This document shows positions 52,931 through 64,000 of a stretch of 64,000 bases of DNA, one piece after another. The translations under genes were made by a program, and so were the position numbers. The stretch is taken from assembly GCF_001618145.1 (NCBI RefSeq), contig NZ_LQNF01000026.1:1-64000 (forward strand). Direction: 5' to 3'. The notes under the pieces were generated by a model. It saw only the letters and a list, made by a program, of their open reading frames with translations, had not been told where the DNA came from and made no database searches. The number at the start of each line of letters is the position of its first letter. Position 1 is the first letter of the stretch. This DNA is from Oceanobacillus damuensis (GTDB lineage Bacteria; Bacillota; Bacilli; Bacillales; Amphibacillaceae).

Positions 52931-53893
52931 CTATTTAATCCGGATACGTGGGTCCACAAGGCTTAAAATTATATCGGATAACAATGCTCCTAATATAGAA
53001 GCTATCCCGAATAAAAGAACGAGGGCAGTTACAACACTATAATCACGCAATAAAATTGTTTCAAGGAACAAAGCCCCCATGCCCGGATAGCCAAATATCT
53101 GTTCGATAAAAATTGTCCCCGAGATTAAAGACGTAATCTCCCATCCAAAAAATGCCGCAATCGGTAATAATGAGTTTCTTAGAATATGTCTATTGTAGAC
53201 CCGAGATTCAGAGGCTCCTTTTGCTCTGGCAGTAACAATAAAATCCTTCTGCTTCGTATCGACAATCTCACTTCGTAAATATTGCACAGTAGAAACGGTT
53301 GCAATTAATGCCATCGATAAAGCCGGTAACAGTAAATGGTTAAATTTGCTAATTACATACTCCATCGTACCTGGCGTCAGTCCTGGCTGAACACTTCCGC
53401 TCGTCGGAAACCATCCAAGCTGGTACCCAAACACCCAAACCATAAACAATGCAAAGATGAACAATGGTGTTGCAAATCCTAAATACGTATAACCAGTAAT
53501 TCCCTGATCCAATAATGTATCATTATAACGTCCACTTGTAATACCTAGTGGCACTGCAATGATATAAGTGAAAATTAATGTAACTAATGAAAGCCAAAAC
53601 GTATTAGCGATTCGTTGACTCAATAGTTCCGTAACATCCATCTTAAATCGGAACGACTGGCCCAGATCACCTTGCAAAATACCGGCTACCCAGTCTCTAT
53701 ATTGGATATACCATGGATTATTCAGTCCCAATCTTTCCCTTATTTGTTCCTTAATCTCAGGACTGACATTCGGATCAACCTGGCCTGTCAGAGCATCCCC
53801 TGGCATCATTTGTGCCATGAGAAACACTAAAACACTTAATAGTATAATTTGAGGTAATGTTATCAAAAGTCGTCTTACTATGAATTTCCACAT
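52931..53893 (-). CDS. oppB: ABC transporter permease OppB
   Basis: This permease of about 320 residues begins MWKFIVRRLLITLPQIILLS, with the typical DPNVSPEIKEQIRERLGLN extracellular segment, six membrane spans and an EAA loop (RAKGASESRVYNRHILRNSL). It partners OppC. Start 53893 follows AAAGG, and it slightly overlaps none of its neighbours (oppF ends at 53901). Confidence 0.88.
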   Translation of the reverse strand: MWKFIVRRLLITLPQIILLSVLVFLMAQMMPGDALTGQVDPNVSPEIKEQIRERLGLNNPWYIQYRDWVAGILQGDLGQSFRFKMDVTELLSQRIANTFWLSLVTLIFTYIIAVPLGITSGRYNDTLLDQGITGYTYLGFATPLFIFALFMVWVFGYQLGWFPTSGSVQPGLTPGTMEYVISKFNHLLLPALSMALIATVSTVQYLRSEIVDTKQKDFIVTARAKGASESRVYNRHILRNSLLPIAAFFGWEITSLISGTIFIEQIFGYPGMGALFLETILLRDYSVVTALVLLFGIASILGALLSDIILSLVDPRIRIK

Positions 53894-53900
53894 ATACTTA

Positions 53901-54833
53901 TCAACCTTTCCCCGGAAGAGCAACCAGATGAGTATCAGATATGGGCTGCAATCCGTAAGCTAGACCCTCGCTGTCAAAGTAGTCATCATAAGAATGCTCA
54001 TATTCCTTCTGTACTTCTTGGCGGAACTTAAATTGATCCGCACGATTTCTCGGATTAATGTCAGGTATGGCAGCAATCAGTCGCTTCGTATAAATATGCT
54101 GTGGATTATTGAAAATATCTTCCTTTGTTCCCTGTTCAACATATCTGCCTTTATACATGATCGCTATGTCATCACACATATGTTTTACGATTCCAAGATC
54201 ATGACTGATGAACAAATATGTCAGGTTTAATTCCTTTTGAATATCCTGCATAAAATTCAAAACCTGGGCCTGTACCGAAACATCGAGTGCTGATACGGGC
54301 TCATCGGCAATAATCAATTTTGGCTTTAAGGCGATAGCCCTGGCAACACCGATCCGCTGCCTTTGTCCGCCTGAAAATTCATGTGGGTATTTTAAAATGC
54401 TTTCTGGGCTCAACCCTACCATTTCCATCAATTCTTGAATGCGCTTTCTTTCCTCAATTTTAGAAAGGTTTTCGTAATTACGGAGTGGCTCAGCAACAAT
54501 ATCGATAACCCGTTTTCTTGGATTTAATGAAGAGTAAGGGTCCTGGAATATCATTTGAATATCTTTTCTGACATTTTTTGTCTTGCTTTTTTTGGAGGTG
54601 ATATCTGTCCCTTCAAATAAAACCTTGCCTGATGTAATATCATTCAGCCCGATTACCGCTCTTCCGGTTGTTGTTTTTCCTGATCCAGATTCTCCAACTA
54701 GACCATAGGTTTTCCCTTGTTCAACCGAAAAGGTAACACCGTCAACTGCTTTAATATAATCTACCGTACGATTAAAAATTCCACCTTTGATCGGGAAGTG
54801 TACCTTTAGATCTTCAACTTCAAGAAATCCCAT
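53901..54833 (-). CDS. oppF: ABC transporter ATP-binding protein OppF
   Basis: This ATPase of about 310 residues has Walker A GESGSGKTTTGR, Q-loop QDPYSSLNPRKRV, signature FSGGQRQRIGVARA and Walker B LIIADEPVSALD, with the C-terminal oligopeptide-transporter motif (NPQHIYTKRLIAAIP). Start 54833 (MGFLEVEDLKVHF) follows AGGAGG and lies within the last 14 bases of oppD, implying coupling. The longer open frame is a read into oppD in another phase. Confidence 0.9.
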   Translation of the reverse strand: MGFLEVEDLKVHFPIKGGIFNRTVDYIKAVDGVTFSVEQGKTYGLVGESGSGKTTTGRAVIGLNDITSGKVLFEGTDITSKKSKTKNVRKDIQMIFQDPYSSLNPRKRVIDIVAEPLRNYENLSKIEERKRIQELMEMVGLSPESILKYPHEFSGGQRQRIGVARAIALKPKLIIADEPVSALDVSVQAQVLNFMQDIQKELNLTYLFISHDLGIVKHMCDDIAIMYKGRYVEQGTKEDIFNNPQHIYTKRLIAAIPDINPRNRADQFKFRQEVQKEYEHSYDDYFDSEGLAYGLQPISDTHLVALPGKG

Positions 54834-55830
54834 TTGTTTGTTCCTCCTTGCTCTCTTCAGGGAAGTAAAAATGTGCATGACACGTACAGCGCACAAAGTG
54901 ACCCTGTGAAACCTCATGCAACACAGGATTCTCTTCATGTGCAGACTCATCAATCCATGGTATGCGTGCTGCAAAACGACAACCCTTACGAGGGAGGTTT
55001 TTCAATGATGGCACAATTCCCTGGATAACGTGAAGTTTGTCCTGCCCCTCTGCAGGGACGGAATTCAAGAGTGATTTTGTATAAGGATGCAAAGGATTCT
55101 CAAACAATGTCGTAACATCGGCAATTTCAACAATTTGACCTGCATACATGACAGCAACCCTGTCAGCCATCTCAGCGACTACACCCAAATCATGTGTTAT
55201 CAGGATAATTCCAGCATGTATATCTTCCTTCAGCTTTCTTATCAGATCCAGAATTTGAGCTTGGATTGTAACATCCAATGCTGTCGTCGGCTCATCGGCA
55301 ATTAACAGCTCCGGTTTGTTGGCAATCGCGATTGCAATTACAACGCGCTGTCTCATCCCCCCGGATAGTTCATGTGGAAATTGTTCATACACATACTCCG
55401 GACGAGGGATTCCAACCATGTTTAACAATTCAATTACACGTGCCTTACGTTGTTTCGAAGACATATCTAAATTATGAAGCAGTAACGCTTCCGCAATTTG
55501 ATCGCCAATTTCCATTAATGGATTCAGCGCTGTAAGTGGGTCCTGAAAAATCATTGCCAAATCGTCGCCACGGAGATTGTTCATTTTGGAAGGAGCGAGT
55601 TTTACAAGTTCCTGATCTTTCAGTTTGATGCTTCCCTCAATTTTTGCCCGATTGTGTAAACCCATTATGGAAAAAGCGAGCGCACTTTTACCTGAACCGG
55701 ATTCACCCACAATACCTAAAACTTCATTTTTATTTAAAGTTAATGTCACATCATCTACAGCAGCGTGGTATTCGTCACCAATTCTGAATGATGTAGTTAG
55801 GTTTTTAATTTCTAATAATTCGTTACCCAA
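54820..55830 (-). CDS. oppD: ABC transporter ATP-binding protein OppD
   Basis: This 336-residue ATPase has Walker A GESGSGKSALAF, QDPLTALNPLMEI, signature LSGGMRQRVVIA and Walker B LLIADEPTTALD. Its C-terminal part includes the Cys-containing OppD segment (KGCRFAARIPW, and FVRCTCHAH). It is the first gene of the D-F-B-C-A operon. AGGGGG precedes the ATG. A weak CodY-like box lies about 140 bp upstream. Confidence 0.9.
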   Translation of the reverse strand: MGNELLEIKNLTTSFRIGDEYHAAVDDVTLTLNKNEVLGIVGESGSGKSALAFSIMGLHNRAKIEGSIKLKDQELVKLAPSKMNNLRGDDLAMIFQDPLTALNPLMEIGDQIAEALLLHNLDMSSKQRKARVIELLNMVGIPRPEYVYEQFPHELSGGMRQRVVIAIAIANKPELLIADEPTTALDVTIQAQILDLIRKLKEDIHAGIILITHDLGVVAEMADRVAVMYAGQIVEIADVTTLFENPLHPYTKSLLNSVPAEGQDKLHVIQGIVPSLKNLPRKGCRFAARIPWIDESAHEENPVLHEVSQGHFVRCTCHAHFYFPEESKEEQTNGIS

Positions 55831-55964
55831 ATTAATCCCCCTAAAGATCTTAGTTAGTTGACTATGGAATACCTTCTCGATTTTTGGAAAGGTTACAATT
55901 TTTCATCAGGAAAAACGGTTGGCGCCATAACAGGCACTTTTTATGGGTTTTTTTACCATAACTG

Positions 55965-55979
55965 AACGTTCTGAAATTT
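55965..55979. promoter_or_regulatory. Weak CodY-like box upstream of the opp operon
   Basis: AACGTTCTGAAATTT matches the CodY consensus at 12 of 15 positions. The surrounding 55831-56574 is AT-rich, with no gene and no promoter I would defend. Confidence 0.28.
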
Positions 55980-56574
55980 ATGGCTATAAATAAATTCTTC
56001 TTGAGAATAGTTCCAAATTAAAGATGAATTTATCAATCTAGTATATCTGATTTGTGATTTTTCTAAAAATTTAATATAGGATATGTTTTGCTGCTACTGC
56101 CTATTTTTGCTCTGTATTTACATATTTCCTGTATTTTGCTTCCAAGTCTCGATCATTTCCCGGATTTTTTTACTAGAAAAAAATTGAAACATCCGAAATC
56201 TAATCGTAAATAAAACTTAATATATGAATAAATTATAATTGAGGGTTTTTATAAAAGCAATACGTTTTCATAAAAATTAACAGTAGTGTATTCAAACAAA
56301 TGACGCTAATTATTTAAAAAACAGGGAGAATCCTTATTTTAAAAGGCTTTAGCAAAATGGAAAATTTTATATTTTTTTAAAAAATTTTTCGCAATTTGGG
56401 AAATCCTTGTTTGATATTATCGTATTTTGTCATTTGCACATTGCTCTATTATTCTATTTTAATGCACAACTCTGATACAAACCTTGGGAATACTGCCCCT
56501 CCCTTCAATCCCCTTTTTCTTCCTATGAGAAAAGTGAGCGTTATTTGTATGGCTTTTGGCAATGCAAAAATAAA

Positions 56575-56613
56575 AAAACCTCCCATTTTTCTTCTTAAAA
56601 AATGGGAGGTTTT
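56575..56613 (-). terminator. Terminator of the ilv-leu operon
   Basis: AAAACCTCCCATTTTT / AAAAATGGGAGGTTTT stem with a 7-base loop, ten bases after the ilvA stop. Confidence 0.85.
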
Positions 56614-56622
56614 CATATTAAT

Positions 56623-57639
56623 CTACAAAGCCACAAAGGTTTTTTTTCTTATAGGATTTACACTTTCAGCAAGTTGCTGAATATTGGACATCGTACCAAT
56701 ATCCAGATTTCCACCACTTACGACGATTCCACAATGCCGTGATTTTATCTTGTCATTGTGGGTAAATAAGGCTGCCAATGCAGCTGCTCCAGCGCCTTCC
56801 ATCAATGTTTTATTGCGTTCCAGCATATAAACAATGGCAGAAGCAATCTCTTCATCCTTTACCGTAATGATATCATCGACATATTCCTGAATAATCGGCA
56901 ACGTCAGCTTCCCAGGTTCTTTCACCGCAATTCCCTCAGCAATTGTAGAAACTTTTGATAGGCTCTTTACAGTGCTGGTATGAAAGCTTTCATACATTGC
57001 AGTAGCGCCCTCTGCCTGAACACCGATAACTTTCATATTCCTGTTTACATGCTTGGCTGCAACAGCAATTCCACTGATCAATCCGCCACCGCCAATTGGT
57101 ACGAGAATCGTATCGATCCGGTCTTCCTGGCGAAGCATTTCCATTGCAATTGTTCCCTGTCCTGCCATAATATCGTAGTCATCAAAGGGATGAATATAAG
57201 TTGCTCCGGAAATTAACTGATGTTCGATGGAGGCCTGATAAGCTTCCTGGAAGCTTTCTCCTGTAAGCACCACTTCCGCACCATAATTACGGGTTGCATT
57301 TACTTTTGCCAATGGGGTACCTTCAGCCATAAATATGGTTGCTTTTACCCCTAACTTGGCCGCTGCATGCGCTACTCCCTGGGCATGATTTCCTGCCGAA
57401 GCGGTAATCACCCCTTTGGAAAGTTCCTCCTCCGTTAGCTGCATCAGTTTATAGCTTGCTCCTCGAAACTTGAATGCACCGGTTTTTTGCTGGTTTTCCA
57501 TTTTGCAGTATACATTTTTACCTACTATATTATCTGTCGTATGTGATGTTAATAATGGTGTACGATGAACAATGGGTGCAAGCCGCTTCATTGCATGGTA
57601 TACCTTATCACCCGTTAAGCAATCCCCAAGACAAGTCAC
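56623..57639 (-). CDS. ilvA: Threonine dehydratase without regulatory domain
   Basis: This 338-residue PLP-dependent threonine ammonia-lyase makes 2-oxobutanoate. PLP Lys is in TGAFKFRGA, the phosphate loop is GGGGLISG and TASAGNHAQG is present. It ends shortly after VVSGGNLD, so the C-terminal ACT-like domain of biosynthetic IlvA, which senses isoleucine, is missing; the length is that of catabolic TdcB enzymes. Its place as last gene of the ilv-leu operon argues for biosynthesis. The start is GTG with AAAGGAG only one base away, so the exact start is doubtful. Confidence 0.88.
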   Translation of the reverse strand: MTCLGDCLTGDKVYHAMKRLAPIVHRTPLLTSHTTDNIVGKNVYCKMENQQKTGAFKFRGASYKLMQLTEEELSKGVITASAGNHAQGVAHAAAKLGVKATIFMAEGTPLAKVNATRNYGAEVVLTGESFQEAYQASIEHQLISGATYIHPFDDYDIMAGQGTIAMEMLRQEDRIDTILVPIGGGGLISGIAVAAKHVNRNMKVIGVQAEGATAMYESFHTSTVKSLSKVSTIAEGIAVKEPGKLTLPIIQEYVDDIITVKDEEIASAIVYMLERNKTLMEGAGAAALAALFTHNDKIKSRHCGIVVSGGNLDIGTMSNIQQLAESVNPIRKKTFVAL

Positions 57640-57660
57640 TCTCCTTTAATGGTTAAAACA

Positions 57661-58245
57661 TTAGATTCTATTATTCTCATATGCTGTAATTTTATCTTCC
57701 TGAAGCAATGTCAACGCAATATCATCCCAGCCATTCAGAAGCTTTTCCTTATGGTATTCCGGAATATCAAAACTTATGACATTCCCTTCATCATCTGTAA
57801 TGTGCTGATTTTTCAAGTCAATGGACAATACGAAAGTTGAATTCTCGGCCTTTTGCATCCATTGGTCTAATTGTTCTTCTTTCATTTTAATAGGAACAAT
57901 CCCATTCTTCAATGCATTATTATAGAAAATATCTGCAAAACTGGGAGCAATAACGACCTTAAAACCAAAATCGGTTAATGCCCATGGTGCATGTTCCCTC
58001 GAAGAACCACAACCAAAATTCTCGCCAGCCATTAATATTGAAGCATCCTTATATGGCGGTTGATTCAAAGCAAAATCCTCTCTTGGATTTCCATCATCAT
58101 CAAAACGCCAATTGTAAAATAAAAATTGCCCAAATCCGGTTCGTTCTATTCGTTTCAAAAATTGCTTTGGTATGATCTGGTCCGTATCAATATTTGAACG
58201 GTCCAATGGATAGACCAAGCCTTTATGTTCCTGAATCGCCTCCAT
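57661..58245 (-). CDS. leuD: 3-isopropylmalate dehydratase small subunit
   Basis: This 194-residue swivel subunit of isopropylmalate isomerase has NIDTDQIIPKQFLK, ENFGCGSSREHAPWAL and FYNNALKNGI. It works with LeuC, encoded 13 bases before it. Length is normal. Confidence 0.95.
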   Translation of the reverse strand: MEAIQEHKGLVYPLDRSNIDTDQIIPKQFLKRIERTGFGQFLFYNWRFDDDGNPREDFALNQPPYKDASILMAGENFGCGSSREHAPWALTDFGFKVVIAPSFADIFYNNALKNGIVPIKMKEEQLDQWMQKAENSTFVLSIDLKNQHITDDEGNVISFDIPEYHKEKLLNGWDDIALTLLQEDKITAYENNRI

Positions 58246-58258
58246 GAAATGCTACCCC

Positions 58259-59665
58259 CTAGTTTAATACTCCAGACATTTTACGTACATCAACGAAATG
58301 TCCTTCTATAGCAGCTGCTGCAGCCATTTCAGGACTTACAAGGTGTGTACGTGCGCCATTTCCCTGTCTTCCTTCAAAGTTCCGGTTCGAGGTAGAAGCA
58401 CAGCGGCCACCCGGAGGAACAATATCATCATTCATTCCAAGACACATGCTGCACCCGGAATCACGCCATTCAAATCCTGCTTCGGTAAATATTTTATCCA
58501 AACCTTGTTTTTCCGCTTGAAGCTTCACACTGAAAGAACCAGGTACAACGATTGCCTTTACGTTATCTTTCACTTTTCTGCCTTGAATGATGGATGCTGC
58601 CTTTTGCAAATCGCTTAAGCGGGAGTTTGTGCACGAGCCAATGAACACATGATCTATTTCTATAGAAGTAATCGGCTGATTTTCCTCGAGACCCATGTAA
58701 TCTAGCGCACGTTTTACATCCTCTTTATATTCCACTTCATCCAAGTTTGGTGTGCTTCCCCCAACAGGAACACACATCCCCGGGTTTGTTCCCCATGTCA
58801 CCTGTGGTTCGATTTCTTCTGCATGGATGACAACTGTTCTGTCATACTCAGCACCATTGTCAGTAGCCAAATCCAACCATTCGGCAGCCACACGTTCAAA
58901 ATCTTTCCCTTTCGGAACATATTCTCTACCTTCCAGATACTCAACTGTCGTCTGATCCGGGCTTATCAACCCAGCCCTCGCACCAGCCTCGATAGACATA
59001 TTACAAATAGTCATACGACCTTCCATCGACAGGCTGCGGATTGCATCACCTGTATACTCCATCACATACCCTGTACCGAATCGGACACCAAACTTGGCAA
59101 TAATCGCCAGAATCAAATCCTTTGCGGTTACCCCTGGTCCAAGATTGCCTTCAACTTTAACATTCAGCGTTTTCGGTTTTTCCTGCCAAATCGTTTGCGT
59201 TGCAAGAACATGTTCCACTTCACTCGTTCCGATACCAAATGCAAGTGCCCCAAATGCACCATGCGTGGAAGTATGGCTGTCACCACAGACGATAGTTTTA
59301 CCTGGCTGTGTCAAACCAAGTTGAGGGCCGATAACATGAACAATCCCTTGATCCGGATGAAACATATCGGCCAATTTAATTCCGAAATCTTCACAGTTTT
59401 TTCTTAGTGTCTCCATCTGTTTTTTGGAAATTTCATCCTTGATAACAGTTCTGTTTTTGGTTGGAACATTATGATCCATTGTTGCATAGGTTAAATCCGG
59501 ACGACGGACCTTGCGATTCGCCAGGCGTAGACCTTCAAATGCCTGGGGTGAAGTTACCTCATGCACCAAATGCTGGTCAATATACAGCAAGTCAGGCTTA
59601 CCCTCTTCCTGATGTACCACATGTTTGTTCCAAATTTTTTCAATAATCGTTTCCGGTTTTCCCAT
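58259..59665 (-). CDS. leuC: 3-isopropylmalate dehydratase large subunit
   Basis: This 468-residue aconitase-family protein binds the 4Fe-4S cluster through Cys in IGSCTNSR and GCSMCLG. Other marks are [15 protein letters not shown] and DHNVPT. It isomerises 2- to 3-isopropylmalate together with LeuD. It lies 16 bases after leuB. Confidence 0.95.
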   Translation of the reverse strand: MGKPETIIEKIWNKHVVHQEEGKPDLLYIDQHLVHEVTSPQAFEGLRLANRKVRRPDLTYATMDHNVPTKNRTVIKDEISKKQMETLRKNCEDFGIKLADMFHPDQGIVHVIGPQLGLTQPGKTIVCGDSHTSTHGAFGALAFGIGTSEVEHVLATQTIWQEKPKTLNVKVEGNLGPGVTAKDLILAIIAKFGVRFGTGYVMEYTGDAIRSLSMEGRMTICNMSIEAGARAGLISPDQTTVEYLEGREYVPKGKDFERVAAEWLDLATDNGAEYDRTVVIHAEEIEPQVTWGTNPGMCVPVGGSTPNLDEVEYKEDVKRALDYMGLEENQPITSIEIDHVFIGSCTNSRLSDLQKAASIIQGRKVKDNVKAIVVPGSFSVKLQAEKQGLDKIFTEAGFEWRDSGCSMCLGMNDDIVPPGGRCASTSNRNFEGRQGNGARTHLVSPEMAAAAAIEGHFVDVRKMSGVLN

Positions 59666-59681
59666 TGACTTTCACCCCGCT

Positions 59682-60788
59682 CTAGACATATGAATTGCAT
59701 ATCGAATCAGAGATGCGATTTGTACTTAAATTCTCAAGTACAATCTCTGTTAATTTCCGTGTGCTTACTTGTTTACCATTTTTTAAATTCAAATCTGGCG
59801 TATGGTATCCTTGTTCCAGTGTTTCACTTACTGCTCTTTCCATTTCGGAAGCTTCCTCTTCCATACCGAAAGAATATCGGAGCATCATCGCAGCAGATAG
59901 GATCATGCCAAGTGGATTTGCTACACCTTTACCTGCAATATCTGGTGCAGAGCCATGAACCGGCTCATAAAGTCCTACATTATCGGATCGGACACTTGCA
60001 GATGGAAGCATTCCCAGTGATCCGGTCAATACAGAAGCTTCATCACTCAAAATGTCACCGAAAAGATTTTCAGTAACAATGACATCAAATTGATTAGGCT
60101 GGGTAATCAGTTTCATAGCCGCCGCATCCACCAATAGATGTTCCACTGTCACATCCGGATATTCTTTTGCTTTTTCATTAACTATTTCACGCCACATCCT
60201 GCTTGATTCAAGAACGTTTGCTTTGTCAACTGAAGTGAGATGCCCGCTTCGGATTCTTGCACTTTCAAAGCCTTTCTCAATAATCCGCTCCATCTCTGTC
60301 CGATGGTAGTAAAGAGTATCTACGACGGCATTTCCATTTTCGACACGTTCACTTGGCTCACCGAAGTAAAGACCACCAGTCAACTCACGGATAATCATGA
60401 TGTCACTATCCTTAATAACCTCTTCCTTTAATGGGGAGGCATGGAGCAGGGGAGCGAATCCCTGTACCGGTCTAAGGTTGGCAAAAAGTCCAAGTGATTT
60501 GCGGATGGCGAGCAATCCCCTCTCCGGACGCAGGTGGACAGGAATGGATTCCCATTTAGGACCTCCAACTGCACCAAGCAAAACGGCGTCCGCACTTTGA
60601 CAAGCATTAACTGTATCCTCAGGTAATGGTACGCCATACTGATCGATGGCATCCCCACCAATTGCCTGTTCATGAAATGTAAAATGATGATTGTACTCAG
60701 ATGCGATAGATGTTAACACTAGCTTTGCAGATTCCATTATTTCTTTTCCGATACCGTCACCCGGAAGAAGAACGATTTGCTTATCCAT
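59682..60788 (-). CDS. leuB: 3-isopropylmalate dehydrogenase
   Basis: This 368-residue NAD-dependent decarboxylating dehydrogenase begins VLLPGDGIGKEIM, with LLGAVGGPKW, RPERGLLAIRKSLGLFANLRP (split by family motif), VTENLFGDILSDEAS and EPVHGSAPDIAGKG. It catalyses the third step of leucine synthesis. It lies 49 bases after leuA. Confidence 0.95.
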   Translation of the reverse strand: MDKQIVLLPGDGIGKEIMESAKLVLTSIASEYNHHFTFHEQAIGGDAIDQYGVPLPEDTVNACQSADAVLLGAVGGPKWESIPVHLRPERGLLAIRKSLGLFANLRPVQGFAPLLHASPLKEEVIKDSDIMIIRELTGGLYFGEPSERVENGNAVVDTLYYHRTEMERIIEKGFESARIRSGHLTSVDKANVLESSRMWREIVNEKAKEYPDVTVEHLLVDAAAMKLITQPNQFDVIVTENLFGDILSDEASVLTGSLGMLPSASVRSDNVGLYEPVHGSAPDIAGKGVANPLGMILSAAMMLRYSFGMEEEASEMERAVSETLEQGYHTPDLNLKNGKQVSTRKLTEIVLENLSTNRISDSICNSYV

Positions 60789-60837
60789 AGCTGAGGTCCC
60801 TCCTTATTTATTCGTGAACGTGGTTTTCAATTGAGAC

Positions 60838-63403
<2,566 letters not shown>

Positions 63404-63518
63404 TTAAAATCTCCCTCTCCAATTATCATTTTTGTAGTTTTTATAGTTTTATTTATAGGAATAAATACGATGTCTGCAATGTCACTTCAGCTCTGAAAGG
63501 CTGACGGGTACATTGAAA

Positions 63519-64000
63519 TTAGTTTGACATAGAATTTAATTCTGTTACCTGTTCCGGCTGCTGTCCTCTTAAGAATGCAGTCACACCGGTTTTCGTTAGT
63601 TCTTTAATTCCATATGGTCTGAGTAAGGCAATCAATGCATCCACTTTATCGGGACGACCGGTTACCTGAATCGTCATGCTGTCTTTGCTTACATCAATTA
63701 CCGACGCACGGAATGGTGTGATGATGCCTTGGATTTCACTCCGTGTATGGCCTGATCCCACAACCTTGATTAACGCAAGTTCTCTTGCCACCATTGCTTT
63801 ATCGGTTATGTCTGACACCTTCAGTACATCGATTTGCTTGTTTAATTGCTTCGTAAGTTGTTCAAGCTTCTGACGATCACTGATTTCCACTACGAAGGTC
63901 ATTTTTGAAATACCTTCGATTTCTGAGGCTCCGACCGAAATGCTCTCAATATTGAATTGGCGTTTATGAAGCATCCCCGTGATTCGGTTTAAAACTCCTC
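63519..64000 (-). CDS. ilvH: Acetolactate synthase small subunit (5' end outside the window)
   Basis: The ACT-domain regulatory subunit of acetohydroxyacid synthase. The frame stays open to the window edge, and the residues before the first internal Met read GVLNRITG, the conserved start of the ACT domain, so roughly a dozen N-terminal residues are missing. Visible motifs are RQFNIESISVG and the second half ALIKVVGSGHTRSEIQGI. The catalytic subunit gene ilvB should lie just beyond 64000. Confidence 0.93.
   Translation of the reverse strand, partial: GVLNRITGMLHKRQFNIESISVGASEIEGISKMTFVVEISDRQKLEQLTKQLNKQIDVLKVSDITDKAMVARELALIKVVGSGHTRSEIQGIITPFRASVIDVSKDSMTIQVTGRPDKVDALIALLRPYGIKELTKTGVTAFLRGQQPEQVTELNSMSN

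Noticed and set aside
58823-59407. 194-codon + strand frame antisense to leuC
   Set aside because: The - strand leuC gene is unambiguous, and this frame lacks a ribosome site and recognisable motifs.

Overview
The window is chromosomal DNA of a low-to-moderate G+C endospore-forming member of the Bacillaceae, most like the halotolerant Virgibacillus/Oceanobacillus/Lentibacillus group. Reasons: Bacillus-type Shine-Dalgarno sites throughout, the sporulation-associated genes ytaF and asnO, Bacillus-type single-copy genes (cvfB, ywbE, a ywrD-like ggt next to paired chrA genes) and an ilv-leu operon of Bacillus type. The genus is inferred from general resemblance; no rRNA gene is present.

Positions 550-21123 form one signalling and surface-appendage region. 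On the + strand lie a GGDEF-EAL-PilZ protein, a receiver-PAS-GGDEF-EAL-LuxR protein, a hybrid sensor kinase with two receivers, and a CheR methyltransferase translationally coupled to the kinase. Converging on them on the - strand is a complete Gram-positive Tad/Flp pilus operon: a DUF192 gene, two Flp pilins, prepilin peptidase, TadE, TadG, CpaB, CpaE/TadZ, TadA, TadB and TadC. Upstream of it is a three-gene - strand operon encoding a two-domain KaiC-like ATPase, a small helix-turn-helix protein and a GAF/LuxR regulator. The KaiC-like operon and the Tad operon share an almost identical 21-bp element placed exactly 20 bp upstream of a plausible -10 box. I infer that this is one regulon in which c-di-GMP/phosphorelay input and a KaiC/LuxR module control the pilus. 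This is the strongest candidate here for an undescribed system.

Positions 21356-37107 are mixed: two small + strand genes (one a 42-bp-repeat coiled coil), a 7Fe-type ferredoxin, a catabolic operon (three M20 amidohydrolases, a regulator, and an AbgT transporter behind a terminator), a DUF2188 gene, an array of five motifs spaced exactly 21 bp apart, topB, ytaF, two palindromic repeat elements, an SDR enzyme, a 22-codon membrane peptide, an AEC transporter, and a strongly structured noncoding region with its own promoter ahead of cvfB.

Positions 37110-55830 are housekeeping and metabolism: ywbE, M3 oligopeptidase, HAD phosphatase, ggt-chrA-chrA, glpK, a YciI-like protein, asnO, glycerate kinase, rpiA and an oligopeptide ABC transporter operon (DFBCA order). 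Positions 56623-64000 carry the branched-chain amino-acid operon ilvH(partial)-ilvC-leuA-leuB-leuC-leuD-ilvA, cut by the right edge; its ilvA lacks the usual regulatory domain.

No tRNA, rRNA, CRISPR array, intact insertion sequence or intact prophage was seen.
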